Below, piece by piece: positions 1-6,056 of a stretch of 11,535 nt of DNA. Within the stretch, counting starts at the first letter, position 1; each line of letters begins with the position of its first letter. This DNA is from Succinatimonas hippei. Its GTDB lineage: Bacteria > Pseudomonadota > Gammaproteobacteria > Enterobacterales > Succinivibrionaceae. Position numbers and translations under genes: made by a program. Where the stretch lies: positions 1-11,535 of the forward strand of contig SFGV01000059.1 in assembly GCA_004557545.1 (NCBI GenBank), given 5' to 3'. The notes beneath the pieces were generated by a model that was given only the letters and a program-made list of their open reading frames with translations, had not been told where the DNA came from and made no database searches.

Positions 1-1
1 T

Positions 2-226
2 ATAAAGTTCAGTTTTGACGATGATCTGAGCGCTATGGTAATTGAAATCAAGGTAGCGACTAACCTGACGCAGGCAAAAGCTTACGCGCAGAAAGCTATA
101 GCTCAGATAGAGGATAAAGACTACGCGCGGGAATTTATGGATCAGGATGAGACCTTAAATGTGACCGCGGTCGGGTTAGTCTTTTATGGCAAGAAATGCG
201 TGATCGCTACCAAGAGGCTTAAATAA
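2..226 (+). CDS. PD-(D/E)XK nuclease-domain protein, C-terminal part (5' end outside the window)
   Basis: The reading frame is open from the first codon of the window and ends at TAA, so this is the last 74 residues of a longer protein. An ATG at 35 is internal, because coding similarity continues upstream of it. The residues show a beta-hairpin followed by VIEIKV, which supplies the E-x-K of a PD-(D/E)XK nuclease core, then a helix with KAIAQIEDKDYARE and the strand AVGLVFYGKKCVIA. This arrangement is typical of the C-terminal domain in the large family of AAA-ATPase-like proteins (Pfam PDDEXK_9 type) that is amplified in many gut bacteria. The family's biochemical role is not established. 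The upstream ATPase half is expected outside the window but cannot be seen. About 50 of 74 residues are identical to the partial gene at the right edge of the window, which lies in inverse orientation. The gene converges on the AAA/DUF4143 gene. Confidence 0.85.
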   Translation: MKFSFDDDLSAMVIEIKVATNLTQAKAYAQKAIAQIEDKDYAREFMDQDETLNVTAVGLVFYGKKCVIATKRLK

Positions 227-315
227 GCCGATGGGAATGCGCAATAGAAGGCGCTAGCTCCCTCTGCGCGACATAAGACAAAACTTTCTGCCTTGCTCCC
301 AAAATTGTCACACCA

Positions 316-336
316 CAGCGCCGGGGTAGCGCGCTG
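316..336. other. Weak hairpin between two convergent genes
   Basis: CAGCGC and GCGCTG form a 6-bp stem around a 9-base loop in the 151-base gap between the two convergent genes. Neither side has a clear T-tract (the minus-strand side runs into TGGTGTGACAATTTT), so it could at most be a poor terminator for the AAA/DUF4143 gene. Nothing else in the gap is recognisable. Confidence 0.2.
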
Positions 337-377
337 GATGCTGAATAATTTAGACCCCGGGCATATTATCAGGACAA

Positions 378-1667
378 TTAGCGATCAAGGCTTTCAGGAT
401 CCAAAAGGAAATCAGTCGGATTTATTCTTAAGATCCCATCATCGTCAAACCAGCTCTTCCCATAGGACTTCGAAATAACAATCTTCCTGAAGGAGTCCCT
501 GACCGCCCTAAGTGGCCTGAGCTCCTTTTGTGATTTTTCAGGCTCATCCATATTGAACGCGGACTGGATGTAGTATTTCTTGCTTCCCCTGGTTGCCACA
601 AAGTCAATTTCACAATTTTTCTGCGTCCATTTTCCTTCAGAGTTTTTCTCTGTAATCGGAATTACCCCGACATCCACAAGCAACCCCCGGCAGAGAAGCT
701 CGTTGTAGATAATGTTCTCCATTATGTGAGTCTCCTCCTGCTGCCTTAAGCCAAGCCGGATATTTCTAAGTCCGATGTCGGCGCAATAATATTTTGATGG
801 ATACTCGAAATATTTCTTGCCCTTGACGTCATAACGCTTCGCTTTTGAAAAGAGAAAACTCTCGGTCAGGTAATTAAGGTAGGTCGCTATAGTTTCCGCA
901 TCAACATGGATATGCCGCGCGCTCTGAAGGGTTCTTGCTATCTTGCTGGCGTTCGTCAGAGACCCAACTGAGGAGCAGAGATCATCGGTCAGTGATCTTA
1001 AAACCGAAGGCAGAGCGATCGTATATCTGTCCTCAATATCCTTAAGGTATATTTCATTAAAAAGATCAGAAAGATACTCAGTCTTGTCATCATCTAGTCT
1101 CAGGCTTAAAAGATATGGCATACCGCCGTACATACTGTATTCATTGTAGGCATCCTGTTTCTCAAGTCCCGCCGCGGCATAAAATTCCGCGAAAGAAAGA
1201 GGATACATCTTTACGACATCCCCGCGGCCTCTGAACTCAGTCGCGATGTCGGATGCGAGCATCTTAGAATTACTTCCAGTAACATAAACATCGATATTCT
1301 TCAGGCGCAGAAAACAGTTCAGGACTCCATAGAGTCTTACCGGGGCATCCTTGTCGCGTAATTCTTCTTTGCTGATCGCATACTGGATTTCATCTATGAG
1401 GACGTAATATTTCTGATCTTTGTCAGACGTTCTCTCTCTGACAAAAGAAGACAATTTACCCGGATCCAGCAATGACGAGTTCAGGTCATCATCAAGCGCG
1501 ATGGAAATGATGTTAGAATCATGAACTCCTTGTTTATAAAGATAATCTTTAAAGATCTCAAAAAGCAGAGTGCTCTTTCCGCACCTTTTGATCCCGGTGA
1601 CGATCTTAATCCGACCGTTCCATTGCTTCCTGATAAGTTTCTCAAGGTATCGTTTTCTTTCAATCAC
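378..1667 (-). CDS. AAA ATPase with DUF4143 C-terminal domain (429 aa)
   Basis: This is a P-loop ATPase of the AAA_14/DUF4143 family, common in bacteria and of largely unknown function. Walker A is GIKRCGKS (residues 25-32), Walker B is YYVLIDE (about 87-93), and GSNSKML (131-137) looks like sensor 1. The FRGRGD...YPLSFAEF stretch (145-162) is a family hallmark. A winged-helix-like part follows (about 236-273), then the DUF4143 region with an embedded PD-(D/E)XK-like fold: E318/E323, EID (353-355) and YIQ (366-368). The usual E-x-K is replaced by Q-S-A; glutamine here is frequent in the family, so nuclease activity is doubtful. Full length for the family. The start is GTG: an AGGAG lies 7 bases upstream, while a nearby ATG at 1672 is out of frame and too close to that AGGAG. 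The gene is more AT-rich than its chromosomal neighbours, which suggests acquisition. A palindrome sits in its leader. Confidence 0.9.
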   Translation of the reverse strand: MIERKRYLEKLIRKQWNGRIKIVTGIKRCGKSTLLFEIFKDYLYKQGVHDSNIISIALDDDLNSSLLDPGKLSSFVRERTSDKDQKYYVLIDEIQYAISKEELRDKDAPVRLYGVLNCFLRLKNIDVYVTGSNSKMLASDIATEFRGRGDVVKMYPLSFAEFYAAAGLEKQDAYNEYSMYGGMPYLLSLRLDDDKTEYLSDLFNEIYLKDIEDRYTIALPSVLRSLTDDLCSSVGSLTNASKIARTLQSARHIHVDAETIATYLNYLTESFLFSKAKRYDVKGKKYFEYPSKYYCADIGLRNIRLGLRQQEETHIMENIIYNELLCRGLLVDVGVIPITEKNSEGKWTQKNCEIDFVATRGSKKYYIQSAFNMDEPEKSQKELRPLRAVRDSFRKIVISKSYGKSWFDDDGILRINPTDFLLDPESLDR

Positions 1668-1701
1668 GCCATTACTCCTTTCGGAAGTTAGTCTGATTTA
1701 T

Positions 1702-1724
1702 GACCGATAAATGGATTATCGGTC
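1702..1724 (-). promoter_or_regulatory. Perfect 9-bp inverted repeat upstream of the AAA/DUF4143 gene
   Basis: GACCGATAA, a 5-base spacer and TTATCGGTC form a perfect inverted repeat about 35 bases before the GTG start of the ATPase gene. No T-tract follows toward the gene, so it is more likely a protein-binding site or leader hairpin than a terminator. The position close to or within the promoter fits an operator, possibly for autoregulation; that is inference. Confidence 0.45.
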
Positions 1725-2249
1725 TTAAAATCTGTTCCGCTCACTAGAAACTAATTGAATATCTGCCACATAGTCAAATTTGCGTTGAAACAGGTGGCCT
1801 GCGCAACGGATAAGTTTTGAGCCAGGGGCTACGTACGGCTGGACTGACATTTAAATAACTCTAGCGTGACCACAGAAAAAAAAATAAAAGCGCGGATATA
1901 CTGATACGATAAGGCTTTTACGCTTACACCGTGCTCTAAATCTCCTAAACCTTAAGAATAATTTCAGACCTCTTATAGCTCTATTCGGAAGTTACTCCGA
2001 TCCTTATGTAAGTTAAGAATAGCGCCAGTGTTATGTCAGTATTACAGGCTCGTCTGACAACATACCGTTTTCCTATAAAAGCCGGACATCACGGACTCAA
2101 TGTGATCTAGCGTACCCACCACCAATGTAGCTTAGGCTTCTTTCCTATATACCATCTGTATCAGCTTTAAAATTTGAAGGCATTCGCGTCAAAGTTCAGG
2201 CCTGAAATGACAATCAGAGGAAAGACAGAAATAAGCTTTGCCTTAAGAC
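1725..2249. other. AT-rich region without a recognisable gene
   Basis: All six frames are broken by frequent stops and no tRNA or known RNA family could be recognised by eye. Visible structure is limited. There is a copy of TTCGGAAGTTA (1984-1994) that repeats the leader sequence of the ATPase gene at 1680-1690. A short inverted pair TAAAAGC/GCTTTTA lies around 1885-1919. A poly-A run lies near 1876-1885. The region is flanked on its right by a terminator that works best for plus-strand transcription, although no plus-strand gene precedes it. It may be a decayed insertion or may encode a small RNA. Confidence 0.4.
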
Positions 2250-2254
2250 AAGAA

Positions 2255-2302
2255 CGCCGTCTGAATATTCCTCTTCGATTGGGCATTCAGACGGCGCTTT
2301 TT
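2255..2302 (+). terminator. Strong hairpin terminator, probably bidirectional, with DUS-like stem
   Basis: Perfect 12-bp arms CGCCGTCTGAAT (2255-2266) and ATTCAGACGGCG (2285-2296) flank an 18-base loop, followed on the plus strand by CTTTTT. On the minus strand the hairpin lies 53 bases after the fabV stop, with a weaker TTCTTGTCTT tail, so it probably also ends fabV transcription. Each arm contains the 10-mer GCCGTCTGAA, identical to the Neisseria DNA uptake sequence, which in Neisseria is often arranged as an inverted-repeat terminator in just this way. Confidence 0.8.
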
Positions 2303-2348
2303 AACCAGATCTGACGGTTACGAGGCCAGCCAGACCCTTATTTTAGTT

Positions 2349-3560
2349 TTATTTTTTCGCTTCAACCAGATTTACGAGTCCCGGGATCTCAACCTCAGGG
2401 TTCTGATCGGCTTTATAGTCAACGCCCGGGATATCAAATCCGAAGAGCTGCAGGAACTGCTTCTTGTAATCGTCATAATCTGAAATCTGACGCAGGTTCT
2501 GTGTGGTTACCTGTTTCCACAGCTCGCTGCATTTGTTCTGGACATCAGCCTGAAGCTCCCAAGTGTCGTTGCGGATGCGGCCATCCTTGTCCATTTCAGG
2601 CTTGCTGCCATAAAGATTGTCCTTAAACAGCCTGAAGATATGCTCTATAACCGACTCATAGCACTTCTTCTCGCGCATGACCTTAAACACAAGAGATATA
2701 TAAAGAGGCATTACCGGAATGGCTGATGAGGCCTGAGTTACGACCGACTTTAGCACCGCGACTCTGGAGTCGCCCTTTACATTGGCAAGAACGCTGCGGT
2801 TTGCTTTGGCGGCGCGGTCGAGATCCTCCTTGGCCTTGCCGAGAGTGCCACCCCAGTAGATAGGCCAGGTCAGCTCAGCGCCAATATATGAGTAGGCTAC
2901 GGTCTTAAAGCCGTCGGCGAGCACCCCCGCCTCATCTAAGGCTTTAACCCACAGCTCCCAGTCCTGACCGCCCATGACGGTAACGGTGTTTTTGATCTCC
3001 TCATCTGTCGCAGGCTCAATAGTCGAGGTGATTATCTCGTCTTTGTTGGTATCAACCGCGGTTGAGGTATAGGCCTTGCCAATAGGCTTTAGGGATGAGC
3101 GGACGACCTCGCCACTTGAGGGAACCTTACGCACCGGGGCTGCCAGAGAGTAAACCATAAGATCGATCTTGCCCAGATCGCGCTTTATGATCTCAATTGC
3201 CTTGGCGCGGCACTCGTCAGAGAAAGCGTCAGCGTTGATGTTCTCGGCATAAAGCCCGTCGGCTCTTGCGAATTTGGTGAACGCCGCGGTGTTGTACCAG
3301 CCGGCGGTACCCGGACGCTTGGCGCTGCCGGGTTTTTCAAAGAAAACGCCTAAGGTGGCCGCTCCGCTGCCATAAGCGGCGCTGATACGGGAGGCCAGAC
3401 CATAGCCGGTTGAAGCGCCGATGATCAGAACCTTTTTAGGGCCATTGGGGCACCTGCCCTGTTTTTTGACATAGTCAATCTGTGACTTGACGTGGGCAGC
3501 ACAGCCCTCAGGATGGGTGGTAACGCAGATGAAACCGCGCACGCGTGGTTCAATGATCAT
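2349..3560 (-). CDS. fabV: Trans-2-enoyl-ACP/CoA reductase, FabV type (403 aa)
   Basis: FabV is an NAD(P)H-dependent reductase of the short-chain dehydrogenase superfamily. It performs the last step of each fatty-acid elongation cycle in the cytoplasm, reducing trans-2-enoyl thioesters, and is an alternative to FabI. The N-terminal MIIEPRVRGFICVTTHPEGC is the FabV signature. The cofactor-binding loop is IGASTGYGLASR (residues 47-58), followed by VYSLAAPVR (136-144). The catalytic pair Tyr-x8-Lys falls at Y235 and K244, the same numbers as in characterised FabV proteins. The length is normal for the family. An AGGAG 8 bases upstream supports the ATG start. It is the second gene of a minus-strand pair, 126 bases behind the TM2 gene, and may be cotranscribed with it or use its own promoter in that gap. 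FabV enzymes are commonly insensitive to triclosan, known from the family and not shown here. Confidence 0.97.
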   Translation of the reverse strand: MIIEPRVRGFICVTTHPEGCAAHVKSQIDYVKKQGRCPNGPKKVLIIGASTGYGLASRISAAYGSGAATLGVFFEKPGSAKRPGTAGWYNTAAFTKFARADGLYAENINADAFSDECRAKAIEIIKRDLGKIDLMVYSLAAPVRKVPSSGEVVRSSLKPIGKAYTSTAVDTNKDEIITSTIEPATDEEIKNTVTVMGGQDWELWVKALDEAGVLADGFKTVAYSYIGAELTWPIYWGGTLGKAKEDLDRAAKANRSVLANVKGDSRVAVLKSVVTQASSAIPVMPLYISLVFKVMREKKCYESVIEHIFRLFKDNLYGSKPEMDKDGRIRNDTWELQADVQNKCSELWKQVTTQNLRQISDYDDYKKQFLQLFGFDIPGVDYKADQNPEVEIPGLVNLVEAKK

Positions 3561-3639
3561 GAATTATTCTCCTAAGTCATTTCAGCGCCGCGGACAGCGC
3601 CGGGCGCATGCGGCAATTTTAGCACGCCAAACCCGACCT

Positions 3640-3655
3640 GCCTGAAACGACAGGC
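3640..3655. promoter_or_regulatory. Short inverted repeat in the fabV upstream gap
   Basis: GCCTG, 6 bases, CAGGC lies about 80 bases upstream of fabV and 32 bases after the TM2 gene stop. A possible -10 (TAAAAT) is found downstream of it on the minus strand near 3616-3621, without a convincing -35. The repeat could be a weak terminator stem for the TM2 gene or an operator for fabV. No T-tract supports the terminator reading. Confidence 0.25.
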
Positions 3656-3686
3656 CGGATGAATTTGCAAAGCGCGGTCAGGGCTT

Positions 3687-4091
3687 TTACGCCACGATCA
3701 TGCCGTTGGCGTCGGCGGGCTTGCAGATGGCGATGATAAGCTCAATCAGCGCGATGAGCCCCGGAATCAAGGTCCAGCAGAACAGGAGATAGATTATCCC
3801 AAGTATCATGTGGCCGGCGTAGAACTTGTGAACTCCGATACCACCTAAAAAGAACGCGAGCAGGCAATAGGCAATCTTGTTGACCTTCTTCTTGCCCTCC
3901 GGCACAAATTCAAACGCCGCCGCTGATGACGGGGTCGGGGTAACAATCAGCCGGTTCTGATCCTCGTATACCTCAACCTCCATGCCGATCTTCGGCGGAA
4001 AATTAATCGCGGCCAGTGGAACATCCTTTATTCCGCCATTGGAAAGGCCGATGGTTACACTGTCGGGAGTTATCTGCAGGATCTTGCTCAT
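3687..4091 (-). CDS. TM2-domain membrane protein (134 aa)
   Basis: The C-terminal half is a TM2 domain: a charged lead-in KKKVNK (67-72), a first membrane helix (about 73-92) ending in the family motif GGIGVHKFYAGH, then a second helix (about 95-123) and a short tail. TM2 proteins are small inner-membrane proteins with no settled bacterial function. The N-terminal 65 residues are soluble and contain a small beta-rich stretch (SVTIGLSNGG...VEVYEDQNRLIVTP), which I do not recognise as a named domain. AGGAAG 6 bases before the ATG supports the start. There is a perfect TATAAT 48 bases upstream of the ATG. It precedes fabV on the same strand, but no functional link is evident. Confidence 0.85.
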   Translation of the reverse strand: MSKILQITPDSVTIGLSNGGIKDVPLAAINFPPKIGMEVEVYEDQNRLIVTPTPSSAAAFEFVPEGKKKVNKIAYCLLAFFLGGIGVHKFYAGHMILGIIYLLFCWTLIPGLIALIELIIAICKPADANGMIVA

Positions 4092-4138
4092 TGAAATCTT
4101 CCTGTGTGTGAGTGAATTAAACCAAATACTAAGTACAC

Positions 4139-4169
4139 ATTATATGTATGGCGGATTCGCTGTCCTGAA
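4139..4169 (-). promoter_or_regulatory. Candidate sigma-70 promoter for the TM2 gene
   Basis: On the minus strand a perfect -10 TATAAT (4144-4139) sits 48 bases before the start codon, giving a leader of about 40 bases. The upstream TTCAGG (4169-4164) could be a poor -35 but at a long 19-base spacing, so the -10 carries the call. Confidence 0.5.
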
Positions 4170-4303
4170 TTTGGCGAAGATCTCATGGCAACGGTCACAT
4201 TTTCAGGGAATTTTTTGGCTAAGATCCCGTCAGATGTTCTTTTTATGACGGTAATATGCGTTTGCGGTCTTGAACGATCCGGAAGATCTCTGACTGACGG
4301 ATC
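4157..4303. repeat. Degenerate direct repeat, two units about 105 bases apart
   Basis: TTCGCTGTCCTGAA (from about 4156) and TTTGCGGTCTTGAA (from 4261) match at 11 of 14 bases. Each is followed within about 8 bases by GAAGATCTC and then by a segment ending in ACGG. The second unit also contains an inverted pair GATCCG (4276-4281)/CGGATC (4298-4303), and CCGTCA (4227-4232)/TGACGG (4246-4251) lies between the units. This may be a decayed intergenic repeat element. Both units lie inside the region between the divergent TM2 and dacB promoters. Confidence 0.4.
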
Positions 4304-4340
4304 TGCGTGTAAGCGGGATTGTCCTTGATAGAACGCGCCT

Positions 4341-4370
4341 TTGAAGATGAGCTTGTGAAAGCCCTATAAT
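4341..4370 (+). promoter_or_regulatory. Sigma-70 promoter of dacB
   Basis: TTGAAG (4341-4346), an 18-base spacer and a perfect TATAAT (4365-4370) predict a transcript start near 4377 and a leader of about 48 bases before the dacB ATG. It faces away from the TM2 gene promoter, so the 333-base gap is a divergent control region. Confidence 0.65.
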
Positions 4371-4424
4371 GGGCGCCTGTACCCCGAAATCCAAATAAAA
4401 CGTCAGGCTTTAAAAGGAACTTCA

Positions 4425-5930
4425 ATGATGCTGCCTCATGACCTTTTTCACAAAACAGCTTATGCGCTTTGCGCGGCTATGCTTGCCGTGTCGGTCAGGG
4501 CTATGGCCGTTCCGGCAAGCCCGGTTCCGGTTGCCGGAACCGACATAGGCGTTGCCTACCGTCTGCCGGGGTCTGATACGGTTTACGGGCAGAATTTTGA
4601 TGTTTACATGCATCCTGCCTCAACCCAGAAGATCCTGACGGCGCTGTCCGCTCTTTTGTATCTTGGGCCTGACTACAAGATCCGCACCGCGCTTGCCGTA
4701 AAGCGCGAGCTTATCTCATCCTCAGGAACACTTGCGCTTGATGATAAGGGAACCCTAAAGGGCGGCATCAGCGTCAGGTTCTCAGGCGATCCGACCATGA
4801 CGTCGGGAAAATACAAACAGCTTCTTGCCATGCTCCAGAAGGCCGGAGTTAAGCGCATTGAAGGTCCGGTTATCCTGGATCTAAGCCGTTTTGGCGGACG
4901 CAGCCGCGGACAGGGCTGGTCCTGGGACGATCTGCCGGTTTGCTTTACCGCTCCGGCCGCCGCGGTGATCATCAACCGCAACTGCGCCTTTGCCCAGCTT
5001 CAGCCTCATGGCGTTGGCAAAAAGGCTGACGCGGTGCTCTCATCCGACTCCCCCGTAAGGGTCTGGTCTGACGCCATAGGGATCGCCCCATCAGATTATG
5101 GCGGGGATTGCGAGCTTGAGGCGGATCTCTACCGTGAGAACGCTTACCACGTGACAGGCTGCGTGCCCATTCAAAAAAACAACGCTCCCTGGCCCCTTTC
5201 ATTATCTGTCGCCGATGCCGACAAGTGGGGCATTGACTGGACCGAGAAGACCTTAAACGCGCTTGGGATCGCCCATGGCGGTATTGAGGTTTACCACAGC
5301 GCGCCGTCCGGCTACGCCGATTTCAGCTATCTTGACTCGGCGCCATTGAAAGAGCTCATACGCTACATGCTCTACCGTTCAAACAACCTTTACGCTGACG
5401 CAATCGCCAAGAACACCGCGGCCGAGTATTACCATCAGAGCGCGACCTACTGGCGCTCAGCCCAGGCCATGCGCTCCATTCTCTCAAAATACGCGCATGT
5501 AAATCTGGGGGATTCCTATCAGGTTGATGGCTCCGGACTCTCCCCGCATAACCTCATAACCCCGCGTCAGCTGTTAGACGCGCTTGATTACGCGCTAAAG
5601 CACGACTCGGAGCTGCATTTCTTTGAGCTGATGCCGGTCGCAGGTCAGAGCGGAACCATGCACTGGCGCCCCTCTACCGTAAACTCCCCGCTTAAGGACA
5701 ATGTGACGGCCAAGACCGGAACGCTTACCAACACCTCAAATCTTGCCGGGATCCTGACCACGAGATCGGGGCAGAAGGTTCCTTTCGTGATCTTCACCAA
5801 CAATATCTCACTGCCACCGAGGCAACGCGACGCCGTAAGATCTCACCGTATGGCCTCGCCCACACTGGGCTACGAGCGCTATATTCTCGAGCAGATCTAT
5901 GAGGGACGCGCCATGGGAAGGGATTTTTAA
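4425..5930 (+). CDS. dacB: D-alanyl-D-alanine carboxypeptidase/endopeptidase PBP4 (501 aa)
   Basis: This is a class C low-molecular-weight penicillin-binding protein (peptidase family S13) that trims stem peptides and cleaves cross-links of peptidoglycan in the periplasm. A hydrophobic signal peptide occupies about residues 1-28, with probable cleavage after VRAMA. The active-site motifs are all present: STQK (S66, K69), SNN (319-321) and KTG (430-432). The long stretch between the first two motifs is the extra domain insertion that separates PBP4 from PBP5-type enzymes. VDGSGLSPHNLITP (367-380) is also typical of the family. The length is close to the 477 residues of the E. coli protein. AAAAGGA is placed 6 bases before the first ATG; the second codon is also ATG and could be used. 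It stands alone, transcribed from the promoter just upstream. No clear terminator follows. Confidence 0.95.
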   Translation: MMLPHDLFHKTAYALCAAMLAVSVRAMAVPASPVPVAGTDIGVAYRLPGSDTVYGQNFDVYMHPASTQKILTALSALLYLGPDYKIRTALAVKRELISSSGTLALDDKGTLKGGISVRFSGDPTMTSGKYKQLLAMLQKAGVKRIEGPVILDLSRFGGRSRGQGWSWDDLPVCFTAPAAAVIINRNCAFAQLQPHGVGKKADAVLSSDSPVRVWSDAIGIAPSDYGGDCELEADLYRENAYHVTGCVPIQKNNAPWPLSLSVADADKWGIDWTEKTLNALGIAHGGIEVYHSAPSGYADFSYLDSAPLKELIRYMLYRSNNLYADAIAKNTAAEYYHQSATYWRSAQAMRSILSKYAHVNLGDSYQVDGSGLSPHNLITPRQLLDALDYALKHDSELHFFELMPVAGQSGTMHWRPSTVNSPLKDNVTAKTGTLTNTSNLAGILTTRSGQKVPFVIFTNNISLPPRQRDAVRSHRMASPTLGYERYILEQIYEGRAMGRDF

Positions 5931-5950
5931 AGATCTCGTAAAGCAGAAAG

Positions 5951-5968
5951 CCCGCTAAGATCAGCGGG
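5951..5968 (+). other. Hairpin after dacB
   Basis: CCCGCT, a 6-base loop and AGCGGG form a compact stem 20 bases after the dacB stop. The following bases ATTAGCTAACC are not a T-tract, so intrinsic termination is doubtful. It may stabilise the transcript end. A TTGACA lies further on at 6011-6016, but no matching -10 is visible before alaA. Confidence 0.35.
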
Positions 5969-6056
5969 ATTAGCTAACCAGGTCTCACGCGCACCGTCAT
6001 GGTGCTAATATTGACAGACACGATTAAGATTAAAACCAAGAAAAAAAGGCCACTTT

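Noticed and set aside
3982..4248. Plus-strand open frame of 88 codons overlapping the TM2 gene start
   Set aside because: It runs antisense to the TM2 gene and across its promoter and the degenerate repeat; no ribosome binding site or domain seen.
4243..4425. Minus-strand open frame of 60 codons upstream of dacB
   Set aside because: It covers the dacB promoter and repeat unit, has no recognisable family, and its start overlaps the dacB start codon without a good ribosome binding site.
6011..6016. TTGACA box before alaA as a promoter
   Set aside because: No acceptable -10 lies 15-19 bases downstream, so a promoter call cannot be supported.
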